NCBI RefSeq assembly: GCF_048323695.1
Contig: NZ_JBLWFT010000002.1
Coordinates: 1 to 64,000 of the forward strand
Length of the DNA stretch: 64,000 nucleotides
Direction: 5' to 3'
Source of the DNA: Aquisalimonas sp007126095
Lineage (GTDB): Bacteria > Pseudomonadota > Gammaproteobacteria > Nitrococcales > Aquisalimonadaceae
The notes under the pieces: model-generated
What the model was told of the DNA's origin: nothing
Seen by the model: the letters and a program-made list of their open reading frames with translations, nothing else
The model's database searches: none
Position numbers and translations under genes: made by a program
Shown here: in pieces, positions 15,632-24,199 of the stretch
Position numbering within the stretch: the first letter of the stretch is position 1
How the letters are laid out: every line of letters begins with the position of its first letter

Positions 15632-16402
15632 TTACGGCGCGGCGAACTCGGCCACTACCGGCGCGTGATCGGAGGGGCGCTCCCAGCGGCGTGGCTCCAC
15701 GTCCACCCGGCTGGCCGTGCACTGCGCGGCAAGCTCGGGGCTCGCCAGCACCAGGTCAATCCGCAGGCCGCGATTGCGCCGGAAGTTGTTCATTCGGTAG
15801 TCCCACCACGAAAACACCTGCTCATCCTGCGGGAAGCGGCGAAAGGTGTCTTCCAGGCCCAGATCGGTGAGCGCCTTCAGCGCGGCGTGCTCCGGCTCGC
15901 TGAAGAGAATCTTGCCCCGCCACTCCTCCGGGTCGTGCACGTCGGCGTCAGCGGGTGCGATGTTGAAATCTCCGACCACCGCCAGGCGCGGATGGCGCGC
16001 CATTTCGTCGGCGATCCAGTCCCGCAGGCGGGCCAGCCAGTCCAGCTTGTAGGCGTATTTTTCGCTGCCCACCTCCGAGCCGTTGGGTACGTAGAGATTG
16101 ATGAAGCGCAGATCGCCGACCGTGCCCGCCATGACACGGCGCTGCGGGTCGTCCACGCCGGGGATGTCGGTGACGGTCTCGCTGATGGGGTCCCTGGCCA
16201 GCAGGGCCACGCCGTTGTACGTTTTCTGGCCGGCGTAGACCACCTCGTAGCCCGCTTCGCGGATGGCCGCTTCCGGGAAGTTGTCGTCGGTGAGCTTGGT
16301 CTCCTGCAGGCCCACCACGTCGGGCTGTTCGGTCTCCAGCCAGTGAAGCACGTGAGGCAGGCGCACCTTCAGGGAGTTGACGTTCCAGGAGGCGAGTTTC
16401 AT
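15632..16402 (-). CDS. xthA: Exodeoxyribonuclease III / AP endonuclease
   Basis: A 256-residue exonuclease-endonuclease-phosphatase enzyme of base-excision repair. Diagnostic motifs: MKLASWNVNSLKVRLP at the start, DVVGLQETKL with the metal-binding glutamate, FINLYVPNGSEVGSEKY, VVGDFNIAPADADVHDPEEW with the catalytic aspartate and asparagine, and the terminal RPSDHAPVVAEF with the active-site histidine. Length is normal. Its ATG follows directly on the stop codon of the HIT gene (TGA-ATG), so both are made from one message. Confidence 0.92.
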   Translation of the reverse strand: MKLASWNVNSLKVRLPHVLHWLETEQPDVVGLQETKLTDDNFPEAAIREAGYEVVYAGQKTYNGVALLARDPISETVTDIPGVDDPQRRVMAGTVGDLRFINLYVPNGSEVGSEKYAYKLDWLARLRDWIADEMARHPRLAVVGDFNIAPADADVHDPEEWRGKILFSEPEHAALKALTDLGLEDTFRRFPQDEQVFSWWDYRMNNFRRNRGLRIDLVLASPELAAQCTASRVDVEPRRWERPSDHAPVVAEFAAP

Positions 16403-16840
16403 TCAGCCCTCCCAGTCCAGCTTGGCGCGGATCTCGGCGGCCACGGCCTTGAGCTCCTCCGGGTCCGCCTGGTCCTTGCCATGGCTGCGCCGGTCCTGGC
16501 CCTCCCAGCGGGGGATGATGTGCTGGTGGTAGTGGAACACGGTCTGCCCGGCGGCTTCGCCGTTGAACTGCGTCAGGGCGATGCCGTGGGGCTGGATGGC
16601 CGCCTGGATGGCCTGCGCCACGTCCTGCACCGACGCGATGAAGGTCTGCAGGAGGTCGGTGGGCATCTCCAGCAGATTGGCGTGATGCGCCTTGGGGATG
16701 ACCAGCGTGTGGCCGCGGGAGGACGGGAAAGCGTCCATGAACGCGACCACGTGCTCGGTTTGCCCGACGATGGCGGCCGGAATCTCGCCGGCGACGATCT
16801 TGCAGAATATACAGTTCGGGTCGGTCGGGTAGTCGGCCAT
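16403..16840 (-). CDS. HIT-family (HINT-like) nucleotide hydrolase
   Basis: A 145-residue histidine-triad protein that would hydrolyse nucleoside phosphoramidates or dinucleoside polyphosphates. It begins CIFCKIVAGEIPAA, typical of HINT proteins, and carries the triad HYHQHII near residue 99-105 in VFHYHQHIIPRW. The two N-terminal cysteines could bind zinc as in some HIT members. Start ATG 16840. It precedes xthA with no gap, suggesting a small operon for nucleotide and DNA upkeep. Confidence 0.9.
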   Translation of the reverse strand: MADYPTDPNCIFCKIVAGEIPAAIVGQTEHVVAFMDAFPSSRGHTLVIPKAHHANLLEMPTDLLQTFIASVQDVAQAIQAAIQPHGIALTQFNGEAAGQTVFHYHQHIIPRWEGQDRRSHGKDQADPEELKAVAAEIRAKLDWEG

Positions 16841-16948
16841 AGCTCGGTCTCCGTCGTCTTATGTGTTCGATCCGGGTGTGTGCGCCGCCGGTCCTTGTGG
16901 ATGTGAATATCCACCCATGTATCTTATCGGTTGTGTGGTGCCCGGGAT

Positions 16949-17026
16949 GGTGGACCTGAAGGTCCACCCTACGGGATTCCCGCGCGGGAGACGGTGCCGG
17001 GCGTAGGGTGGACCTTCAGGTCCACC
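16949..17026. repeat. REP-like pair in the opposite (back-to-back) arrangement, copy 5
   Basis: Here the reverse unit comes first (16949-16972) and the forward unit second (17003-17026), so the GTAG heads point inward, with a 30-base spacer. The other five copies have the heads at the outside. It lies between the HIT gene start and the oligopeptidase A stop, on the upstream side of the HIT-xthA unit. Confidence 0.85.
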
Positions 17027-17045
17027 GTCAACCCGCCACAATCAT

Positions 17046-19088
17046 TCAAGCCGCCAGCCCACTGTGCCGCAGCAAGGCATCCACCGTCGGCTCCCGTCCC
17101 CGGAACGCCTTGTACAGCGCCATCAGGTCCTCCGACCCGCCCTTCTCCAGGATGTGCACCAGGAAGTCCCGGCCGGCGGCCTCGCTGAAGACGCCTTCGT
17201 CCTCGAACCGGGAGTAGGCGTCCGCCGAGAGCACTTCGGCCCACTTGTAGCTGTAGTAGCCTGCCGCATAGCCCCCCGCGAAGATGTGCATGAAGCCGTG
17301 CGGGAAGCGGTGCCACTCGGGTGGGCGGACCACGGCGGTCTGGTCGCGCACCGCTTCCAGGGTTTCCAGTATGCGCGGGCCGGTGGCCGGGTCGTGCTCC
17401 AGGTGCAGGCGGAAGTCGAACAGGGAGAACTCCAGCTGCCGTACCATGCCCATGGCCGACTGGAAGTTCTTCGCTGCCCGCATGCGCTCGAACAGATCGT
17501 CGGGAATCCGGGCGCCGGTCTCGTGGTGGGCGGCGAACAGGTCCAGCGCCTCCCGCTCCCAGCACCAGTTCTCCATGAACTGGCTCGGCAGCTCCACCGC
17601 ATCCCAGGGCACCCCGTGGATGCCGGAGACCGACGCCGCGCCCACGCGCGTGAGCATGTGATGCAGGCCGTGACCGAACTCGTGGAACAGCGTCTCCACT
17701 TCCTGGTGGGTCAGCAGGGCCGGCTGGTCGCCCACGGGCGGGGCGAAATTGCAGGTGAGAAAGGCCACCGCGGTCTGGATGCCGTCGCCGGTGTCGCGGC
17801 GCACCTTGCACTCGGCCATCCAGGCGCCGCTGCGCTTGCCGGTGCGGGCGTAGAGGTCGGTGAAGAACCGTCCGCGCACGCTGCCGTCGCTGTCGAGGAT
17901 CTCGAAGAACTGGACATCCGGGTGCCAGGTGTCCGCGGCCTGGGTGTTTTCCTGGATGCGCACGCCGTAGAGCCGCTCCACCACCTGGAACAGGCCGTCG
18001 ATCACCTGCTGCGCCGGGAAGTAGGGGCGCAGATCCTCCTGCGAGATGGCGTAGCGGGACTGCCGCAGTTGCTCGGAGGCGAAGGTGACGTCCCACGGCT
18101 GCAGGTCGTCCAGGCCCAGCTCGTCCCGGGCGAAGGCCTGCAGCTCCTGGAATTCCCGCTCGGCCACGGGGCGCGCCTTCTGCGCCAGGTCGGTGAGAAA
18201 GCCGGTGACGGCGTCGGTGCTCTCCGCCATCTTCGTGGCCAGCGACAGCTCGGCGTAGTTGTCGTAGCCCAGAAGCTGCGCCTTTTCGTGCCGCAGGGAC
18301 AGGATTTCGTCCATGATGGCGCTGTTGTCCCACTGGCCCGCATGGGGCCCCTGGTCCGAGGCGCGGGTGCCGAAGGCCTCGTAGACCTCCCGGCGCAGAT
18401 CCCGGTCGCGGCAGTGGGTGAGAATGGCGAACACGCTGGGGAAGTCCAGACCGATGCGGTAGCCGCTCTCGCCCTGCTGTTCGGCGGCCTGAGCCAGCAT
18501 GGCGAGGTTGGAGTCGGGCAGGCCGTCCAGGCGCTCGGCGCTGTCGAGCTGCTTGCTCCAGGCGTTGGTCGCGTCCAGGACGTTCTCCTGGAAGCGGGCG
18601 CCGAGCTCCGAGAGGCGGCTGGCGATCTCGCGGTAGCGGGTCTTCTTCGCCTCGGGCAGATCGACACCCGCCAGGCGGAAGTCGCGCAGGGCGTTGTCCA
18701 CGGTGCGCTGCTGGTCGGCGGAGAGCGCCTGGAAGTCGTCGCGCTCGCGGATCTGCTGGAACGCCCGGAACAGCCTGACGTTCTGGCCGAGCTCGGTGGA
18801 GTACTCTGAGAGTTTCGGCAGGCAGGCGTTGTAGGCCTCGCGCAGGCCTTCACTGTCCATCACGCCATGCAGATGGGTCACGGGCGACCAGGCACGGCTC
18901 AGGGTGTCGTCCAGGGCCTCGACTGGCTGCACGAGATTGTCCCAGGTGAACGGGCCGTCCTGATCGAGCAGCGCCTCCAGCCGCGCGCGGTTATCCGCGA
19001 GAATGTGGTCGATGGCCGGCTCCACGTGCTCCGGCTCAATTGCGGAGAACGCGGGCAGGTCGGTGTTGGCCAGCAGCGGGTTGGTCAT
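17046..19088 (-). CDS. prlC: Oligopeptidase A (M3 zinc metallopeptidase)
   Basis: A 680-residue M3 peptidase that degrades short peptides, including cleaved signal peptides, in the cytoplasm. The zinc site is HEFGH in VETLFHEFGHGLHHML, and flanking family blocks are clear: GRFFTDLYARTGKRSGAWM, CNFAPP, DAVELPSQFMENWCW, FPHGFMHIFAGGYAAGYYSY and KWAEVLSADAYSRFE. Length matches E. coli PrlC/OpdA. I chose ATG 19088 with GGAGAG upstream over an ATG five codons earlier. It forms a single-gene unit divergent from gor. Confidence 0.92.
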   Translation of the reverse strand: MTNPLLANTDLPAFSAIEPEHVEPAIDHILADNRARLEALLDQDGPFTWDNLVQPVEALDDTLSRAWSPVTHLHGVMDSEGLREAYNACLPKLSEYSTELGQNVRLFRAFQQIRERDDFQALSADQQRTVDNALRDFRLAGVDLPEAKKTRYREIASRLSELGARFQENVLDATNAWSKQLDSAERLDGLPDSNLAMLAQAAEQQGESGYRIGLDFPSVFAILTHCRDRDLRREVYEAFGTRASDQGPHAGQWDNSAIMDEILSLRHEKAQLLGYDNYAELSLATKMAESTDAVTGFLTDLAQKARPVAEREFQELQAFARDELGLDDLQPWDVTFASEQLRQSRYAISQEDLRPYFPAQQVIDGLFQVVERLYGVRIQENTQAADTWHPDVQFFEILDSDGSVRGRFFTDLYARTGKRSGAWMAECKVRRDTGDGIQTAVAFLTCNFAPPVGDQPALLTHQEVETLFHEFGHGLHHMLTRVGAASVSGIHGVPWDAVELPSQFMENWCWEREALDLFAAHHETGARIPDDLFERMRAAKNFQSAMGMVRQLEFSLFDFRLHLEHDPATGPRILETLEAVRDQTAVVRPPEWHRFPHGFMHIFAGGYAAGYYSYKWAEVLSADAYSRFEDEGVFSEAAGRDFLVHILEKGGSEDLMALYKAFRGREPTVDALLRHSGLAA

Positions 19089-19271
19089 GAAGCATCTCTC
19101 CACAGCGTGTCGTATAACAGCCCATTATGGCCTGAGAGTGCCCTCGTGTGTGAGGGGTGGCGACGGTTCCGATGGGGGTTGCCGTGATATGGTTTCCGCC
19201 ATGGCGGCCGTCGGCGCGAGGGGCGAGCGGCGGTCGTGCCGCAAATCATAGAGTTGAGTCCGGGAGTGTCC

Positions 19272-20621
19272 ATGAGCACACATTTTGACTGCATTGCCAT
19301 CGGCGGCGGGAGTGGCGGCCTGGCCGCCGCGCGCCGTGCTGCGTCCCACGGTGCCCGCGCGGCCGTGATCGAGAGTGACCGCCTCGGCGGCACCTGCGTG
19401 AATGTCGGCTGCGTGCCCAAGAAAGTCATGTGGAATGCCGCCCACACGCGCGAGGTGGTGGAGCGTGCGCCCGACTTTGGTTTCGAGGTGGATCTGAAAG
19501 GGCTCGACTGGGAGACCCTCGTGGCCCGCCGCGCTGCGTACATCGAACGCCTCAATGGCATCTACGGCCGTAACCTGGACAAGGACGGCGTCACCCTGAT
19601 CGAGGGGCATGCCCGGTTCGTGGACGAACGCACTGTGGAAGTGGCGGGCACCCGTTACACGGCAGATCACTTCATCATCGCCACCGGTGGCCGCCCCTCC
19701 TGGCCGGGTGTTCCCGGAGCGGAGCTTGGCATCGACTCCGATGGCTTCTTCGAGCTCGGCACTCAGCCCCGGCGCGCGGCTGTGGTGGGAGCCGGCTACA
19801 TCGCCGTGGAACTGGCCGGCGTGCTCGCCGGGCTCGGCACGGAAACCACACTGCTGGTGCGTCGGCATGCGCCACTGCGTGAGTTCGACGCGCTCATTCA
19901 GGAGGGGTTGCAGGAGGCGCTGCCCCAGCATGGTGTGAATCTGGTCACCGAGTTCACGCCGGCGGCAGTGGAGCGCCGGCCCGACGGCACGCTCACCCTC
20001 ACGGCGGAGGACGGCCGCAGCGTGGACGGGCTGGATACGGTCATCTGGGCCGTGGGCCGTCACGCCAACACCGACGACCTGGGGCTGGATGCCGCGGGTG
20101 TGGCAATGGACGACGCCGGGCAGATTCCCGTGAACGAATGGCAGGAGAGCAACGTCAGCGGCATCTACTCGCTGGGGGATGTCACCGGCCGCATTCCGCT
20201 GACGCCGGTTGCCATTGCTACCGGGCGCCGCCTGTCGGACCGCCTGTTCGGAGGGCAGCGCGACCGGCGCATGGACTTCGAGAACGTGCCGACCGTGGTG
20301 TTCAGCCACCCGCCCATCGGCACGGTGGGGCTGACCGAGGCCGAAGCGCGGAAGGCGCATGGTGACGCGGTCACCTGTTTCAGCACGACGTTCGTCGCCA
20401 TGGACTACGCGCTCTCCGAGCACAAGCCCCGGACTCGCATGAAGCTGGTCACAGTGGGTGAGGAGCAGCGCGTGGTCGGTTGCCACGTGATCGGCGTCGG
20501 CGCCGACGAGATGCTGCAGGGTTTCGCCGTGGCCGTCCGGATGGGCGCGACCAAGCGCGACTTCGACGAGACCGTGGCCATTCACCCCACCAGTGCCGAA
20601 GAAATGGTCACCATGACCTGA
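19272..20621 (+). CDS. gor: Glutathione-disulfide reductase
   Basis: A 449-residue flavoprotein disulfide reductase that regenerates GSH with NADPH. FAD site CIAIGGGSGGLAAARRAAS near residue 6-24, redox cysteines in GGTCVNVGCVPKK, NADPH motif VVGAGYIAVELAGVL followed by arginines (LVRRH) that favour NADPH, second FAD motif YSLGDV, and the C-terminal active-site HPTSAEE. This combination indicates glutathione reductase rather than lipoamide dehydrogenase. Start ATG 19272 has GGGAG upstream. The carbonic anhydrase-like gene follows after 11 bases, so they are likely co-transcribed. Confidence 0.88.
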   Translation: MSTHFDCIAIGGGSGGLAAARRAASHGARAAVIESDRLGGTCVNVGCVPKKVMWNAAHTREVVERAPDFGFEVDLKGLDWETLVARRAAYIERLNGIYGRNLDKDGVTLIEGHARFVDERTVEVAGTRYTADHFIIATGGRPSWPGVPGAELGIDSDGFFELGTQPRRAAVVGAGYIAVELAGVLAGLGTETTLLVRRHAPLREFDALIQEGLQEALPQHGVNLVTEFTPAAVERRPDGTLTLTAEDGRSVDGLDTVIWAVGRHANTDDLGLDAAGVAMDDAGQIPVNEWQESNVSGIYSLGDVTGRIPLTPVAIATGRRLSDRLFGGQRDRRMDFENVPTVVFSHPPIGTVGLTEAEARKAHGDAVTCFSTTFVAMDYALSEHKPRTRMKLVTVGEEQRVVGCHVIGVGADEMLQGFAVAVRMGATKRDFDETVAIHPTSAEEMVTMT

Positions 20622-20632
20622 CGAGGACCGTC

Positions 20633-21181
20633 ATGATTCGCACATTCGAGTCGTACCGCCCGAAAATCGCCCCCAGCGCCTGGGTCGACGAAACCGCCCT
20701 GGTCATCGGTGACGTGGAACTGGCCGAGGACGTCTCGGTCTGGCCCATGACCGTGGTGCGCGGCGACGTGCATTACATCCGCGTGGGTGCGCGCTCCAAT
20801 ATCCAGGACGGCGCGGTCGTCCATGTGGCTCACGCCGGCGACCACAGTCCGGGCTACCCCACCATCATCGGCGAGGATGTGACCGTGGGCCACAAGGCGA
20901 TCGTGCACGCCTGCACGGTGGAGGACGCCTGCCTGATCGGCATGGCCGCCACCATCATGGACGGTGCAGTGCTCGGCAGTGAAAGCATTCTCGGTGCGGG
21001 CTCACTGGTACCGCCGGGCAAACAGCTACCCGGCGGCCATCTGTACGTGGGCAGCCCGGCGAAGGCGGTGCGGGAGCTCACCGAGGAGGAGCGGGAATTC
21101 CTGCGGTACTCTGCCCGCAATTACGTCTCGGTCAAGAACCGGCACCGGGCGTCATCGGGCCCCCTTGCCGAGAATCAGTGA
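20633..21181 (+). CDS. Gamma-carbonic anhydrase-like hexapeptide-repeat protein (YrdA type)
   Basis: A 182-residue left-handed beta-helix protein built of hexapeptide repeats (ALVIGDVELAEDVSVWPMTV, SNIQDGAVVHVAH, IIGEDVTVGHKAIVHACTVE, CLIGMAATIMDGAVLG). Metal-binding histidines are at VVHVAH, VGHKAIVHA, in the arrangement of gamma-class carbonic anhydrases, so a zinc or iron site is likely, though catalytic activity of YrdA-type proteins is uncertain. It follows gor by 11 bases. The last 30 bases overlap the 3' end of the DUF1328 gene on the other strand. Confidence 0.88.
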   Translation: MIRTFESYRPKIAPSAWVDETALVIGDVELAEDVSVWPMTVVRGDVHYIRVGARSNIQDGAVVHVAHAGDHSPGYPTIIGEDVTVGHKAIVHACTVEDACLIGMAATIMDGAVLGSESILGAGSLVPPGKQLPGGHLYVGSPAKAVRELTEEEREFLRYSARNYVSVKNRHRASSGPLAENQ

Positions 21182-21313
21182 GACCAGGAACAGGATAATG
21201 AAGAAGATGAACAGCACCTGCGCGATCCACGCGGCGGTGCCCGCGATGCCGGAGAAACCGAGAACTGCCGCAATTATGGCGACGACGAGGAACGTGAGGG
21301 ACCATGACAGCAT
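21152..21313 (-). CDS. DUF1328 small membrane protein (YtjA type)
   Basis: A 53-residue protein, MLSWSLTFLVVAIIAAVLGF then SGIAGTAAWIAQVL and a second hydrophobic helix ending LVSLILGKGAR. This is the DUF1328/YtjA pattern: two inner-membrane helices joined by the FSGIAG turn. Start ATG 21313 has AAGGGAG about nine bases upstream. Its 3' end overlaps the carbonic anhydrase-like gene by 30 bases in convergent orientation. Function is unknown; relatives are often stress-induced. Confidence 0.85.
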   Translation of the reverse strand: MLSWSLTFLVVAIIAAVLGFSGIAGTAAWIAQVLFIFFIILFLVSLILGKGAR

Positions 21314-21420
21314 TGGATGACTCCCTTTCGTGAATTTGCGGGCTTCCCGGCGGACCGTCCATCAAAGATAACTGCGCATAACCGCCTGTCAATGCGCGGC
21401 TTACCATAACAGGAGGTCAT

Positions 21421-22467
21421 GTGGCACGTGCACCGCTGGAGATCGCCGGCGTAACGATTCCTCCCGGTGGGCGGGAGACGGTGGAACTCCCCGCGGGGCA
21501 GCTCTACACCCACACCCCGGTCAATATTCCCCTGCAGGTGGTCCACGGTCGCCGGTCAGGGCCCTGCCTGGTGGTCACCGCCGCTGTCCACGGCGACGAG
21601 ATCAACGGTGCCGAAATCATCCGGCGACTGGTGCGTCAGCAGATGCTGAACCGCATGGCTGGCACGCTGATCGCCGTACCCGTGGTGAACGTGCTGGCGT
21701 TCAGCGCCCGCTCCCGCTATCTCCCGGACCGGCGGGATCTCAACCGCAGTTTCCCCGGCAGTGAATCCGGCTCCATGGCTTCGCGTCTGGCGTACCGGGT
21801 GCGCAGCGAGGTGCTGGCGCGGGCGAGCCACGTGATTGATCTGCACACGGCGGCCATTCACCGGGAGAACCTGCCACAGGTGCGCGCCGATCTGGACAAC
21901 CCCGAGGACGCAGCACTGGCGCGTGCGTTCGGCTTGCCGGTGGTGATCGACTCACCGCTGATCGAGGGCAGCCTGCGCAGCGCCGCGCGTGAGGCAGGGG
22001 TGCCGGTGGTCACCTATGAGGCCGGGGAGGCGCTGCGTTTCGATGAAACGGCGATCCGGGCGGGGTTGCAGGGCGTGATCCGCGTCATGCGGCACCTGCG
22101 GATGTTGCCGCCATCGCGGCGCCGGCAGCCGACCCCGGAACCGCAGTACGTCTCGGACGCCAGTAGCTGGATGCGGGCGGGGCAGGACGGGCTGTTCCGC
22201 GCGTCCGTGGCGCTGGGTGCCCGCGTCGCCGAGGGGCAGCCCCTGGGCTGGATCTCCGACCCTTTCGGCGGCGCTGAGCAACCGGTGAAGGCGGCCTTCC
22301 CCGGGGTGGTGATCGGGCGTGCCAACCTGCCACTGGTCCATGAAGGCGAGGCGCTGTTTCACGTTGCCCGCTTCGATCAGGTGGGCCGGGTGCACCGGGA
22401 TCTGGAGCGGTTCAGCGAGTCGCTGGAGCAGGGCGAGGAATGGGGCGAGGAGCCGCCGATCGTGTGA
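21421..22467 (+). CDS. Succinylglutamate desuccinylase/aspartoacylase-family zinc hydrolase
   Basis: A 348-residue M14-type zinc carboxypeptidase fold protein. Zinc ligands are visible in AAVHGDEINGAE (H, E) and the histidine of VIDLHTA, with RDLNRSFPG as the substrate-binding block. The C-terminal 90 residues form a biotinyl-like beta domain (GLFRASVALGARVAEGQPLG). Relatives deacylate N-acyl amino acids, for example in ectoine or arginine breakdown; the exact substrate is unknown. GTG 21421 is preceded by AGGAGG with a short 4-base gap; the overlapping ATG at 21419 is out of frame. Confidence 0.82.
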   Translation: MARAPLEIAGVTIPPGGRETVELPAGQLYTHTPVNIPLQVVHGRRSGPCLVVTAAVHGDEINGAEIIRRLVRQQMLNRMAGTLIAVPVVNVLAFSARSRYLPDRRDLNRSFPGSESGSMASRLAYRVRSEVLARASHVIDLHTAAIHRENLPQVRADLDNPEDAALARAFGLPVVIDSPLIEGSLRSAAREAGVPVVTYEAGEALRFDETAIRAGLQGVIRVMRHLRMLPPSRRRQPTPEPQYVSDASSWMRAGQDGLFRASVALGARVAEGQPLGWISDPFGGAEQPVKAAFPGVVIGRANLPLVHEGEALFHVARFDQVGRVHRDLERFSESLEQGEEWGEEPPIV

Positions 22468-22474
22468 AGGACCT

Positions 22475-22695
22475 GTGCGTTGCGGTGGGTTGCTGTATCC
22501 GGGAGCGACTCACGCAGCTCCGGGGCGGAGCCCGCCCGGCCCGAAGGGTGGCCGCAGGGATGCGGCCACCGGTTTACAGCACAGGGATGTGCTGTAAACC
22601 GGCCAGGGCATAGCCACGGAAACTTTTCTCCCGTGAGGGAGAAAAGTTAGGCGAAGTGCCGGAGCTCCCGGATACAGCAACCCACCGCTGCGCAC
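22475..22695. repeat. Multi-hairpin structured element
   Basis: A 25-bp perfect inverted repeat (22482-22506 with 22664-22688), extendable to about 32 bp with two mismatches, encloses four short hairpins in series: 22523-22537 (6-bp stem, AGC loop), 22547-22570 (10 bp, GGGA loop), 22571-22600 (13 bp, GGGA loop) and 22621-22648 (12 bp, GTGA loop). It sits between two converging genes. It could be a terminator-like structure, a MITE or a structured RNA. Short open frames across it look incidental. Confidence 0.75.
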
Positions 22696-22699
22696 CGCA

Positions 22700-23743
22700 T
22701 CACGACCTGCGACGAGCTCCGTACAAGAGCAATCCACCGCCCACCAGCAGCAGCGGCGCGCCGATTACCAGGATGTACCACTCCGGCGTGCGGCTGGAGC
22801 GCAGGTTGTAGGCGCTGCCCGCCGCGATCCAGGGGGCGGCGTCATCCGTGAGCACCCACGCCACCGGGGCATCGAGCTGGCCCTCGCGCGCCGGCATCGG
22901 CAGCCAGTCGGGTTCGGCTTCCAGCGTGTCGTCGGCAAGCGGGGCCCGCCAGACGCCATCGTCACTGCCCGCGTATAGCCGGTCCTCGTCGTGGGCCAGG
23001 GTCAGCACACGGCGATCGCCCAGCAGTCCGCCCACCTGTTGCCATTCGTCCATGGGCTCCTGCTGGCGGAACAGGCCCTGATCCGTGCCGGCGAGCACTG
23101 TGCCGTCGGGCAGCGTGTGGAAGCTCAGCACCTTGGTGTCCGACGGGAGGCCGTCGTTGTCCGGAACCCAGCCGTCGGCTCCCGGCCAGAACAGATGCAC
23201 CCCCGCCTCGATGGTGCCGCTGCGCACAAGGGTATCGCCGTCATCCTGCGGCGATACCATGACGCGGTACACCGGCGCCTCGCCGGCGGGGCGGCCGAGA
23301 TCGGTCCAGTCGCCGTCCGGGCCGCGCCGCCAGACACCCGCGTTGCCGGCGGCAATCAGCGTCTCTCCCGACTGCGCCAGGTGGCTGATGCGCCCGGTGG
23401 GGGCGTCATCGCCGGTGAACGCCGTCCAGCCGTCGTCGTCGAACGCCAGGACGCCCCGCGTCGTGCCGGCCAGCAGCGGTCCGTCGCCACCCAGGAGCAC
23501 CGTGCTGCGCGCCTCCTCCGGCAGCGGCGGGAGCTGGTGCCACTCGCCCTGTCGCCGTTGCCACACGGTGCCATCCTGGTGCGCCAGCGTGAGATGCTCC
23601 TGCCACCACGTCATTGCGGTCAGGTGGGCGCCGCGCCGCGGGTCATCCGCCTGCCAGCTGGGCTCGGTGGGGTAGCGTGCGATGGTGATCAGCGCCACCA
23701 CCGCGGTGGCGATCATCACGAACGCCAGGGTTCTTCGCGACAT
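22700..23743 (-). CDS. Membrane-anchored beta-propeller-like protein
   Basis: A 347-residue protein with an N-terminal membrane segment (TLAFVMIATAVVALITIARY) and another near the C-terminus (WYILVIGAPLLLVGGGLLLY). Between them are repeated blades such as TVLLGGDGPLLAGTTRGVLA, LIAAGNAGVWRRGPDGDW, TVLAGTDQGLFRQQ and LYAGSDDGVWRAPL, like the YCF48/photosystem-assembly or Vps10-type propellers. It probably displays a periplasmic propeller held by both ends. No catalytic motif is visible and I give no function. Single gene, converging with the zinc hydrolase gene. Confidence 0.65.
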   Translation of the reverse strand: MSRRTLAFVMIATAVVALITIARYPTEPSWQADDPRRGAHLTAMTWWQEHLTLAHQDGTVWQRRQGEWHQLPPLPEEARSTVLLGGDGPLLAGTTRGVLAFDDDGWTAFTGDDAPTGRISHLAQSGETLIAAGNAGVWRRGPDGDWTDLGRPAGEAPVYRVMVSPQDDGDTLVRSGTIEAGVHLFWPGADGWVPDNDGLPSDTKVLSFHTLPDGTVLAGTDQGLFRQQEPMDEWQQVGGLLGDRRVLTLAHDEDRLYAGSDDGVWRAPLADDTLEAEPDWLPMPAREGQLDAPVAWVLTDDAAPWIAAGSAYNLRSSRTPEWYILVIGAPLLLVGGGLLLYGARRRS

Positions 23744-23869
23744 GCTGTCCTCTTCAGGTAAGCGCAGAGCGATTTGTAACAGATTGTTGCAGGGCTTTGT
23801 GATGTAAGCACTTTTTCTTTTCGTTGTCAGCCGCTAATCTTGGGCGCTGACATGTTCGGGGGAAATCAC

Positions 23870-24199
23870 ATGAAATCAGCGTGGGCTCTTGCCGGCGCGG
23901 GCTTGGTTGTGCTCGCCGTCGCCGTGCCCGGTCGCGGTGTTGCGGGCGCGCCGGCGCCGGCGTTGTCCGAGGCCGACTGCCGCACGTTGCTGGTGCTGCA
24001 CGCGGAGGTTCTCGAGGACGGGCTGGACGCCGACGCCAGTACGCGGGTCGCACTGGAAGAGGCGATCATCGACCGCCCGGGTTGCGGCGAGACGCAAGGG
24101 CAGTTGCTCGATGCCCGCAGCGGTGACGGCATGAACCCGTTCGACCCGCGTGAGCCCGCCGGCTTCGGGCTTCCCGGTGATGACGGAGAGGAGAAGTGA
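23870..24199 (+). CDS. Small exported hypothetical protein
   Basis: A 109-residue protein with a signal peptide (AWALAGAGLVVLAVAVPGRG VAGA) and a mature part containing two cysteines (EADCRTLLVLH and DRPGCGETQG) that may pair in the periplasm. I know no family for it. Start ATG 23870 is taken because the signal sequence follows directly. Its stop overlaps the start of the next gene (GTGA), and together with the barrel gene that follows it forms a three-gene unit of envelope proteins. Confidence 0.6.
   Translation: MKSAWALAGAGLVVLAVAVPGRGVAGAPAPALSEADCRTLLVLHAEVLEDGLDADASTRVALEEAIIDRPGCGETQGQLLDARSGDGMNPFDPREPAGFGLPGDDGEEK

Noticed and set aside
22510..22737. Short open frames inside the multi-hairpin element
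   Set aside because: They follow the inverted-repeat structure, cross the stems and have no plausible ribosome-binding site.
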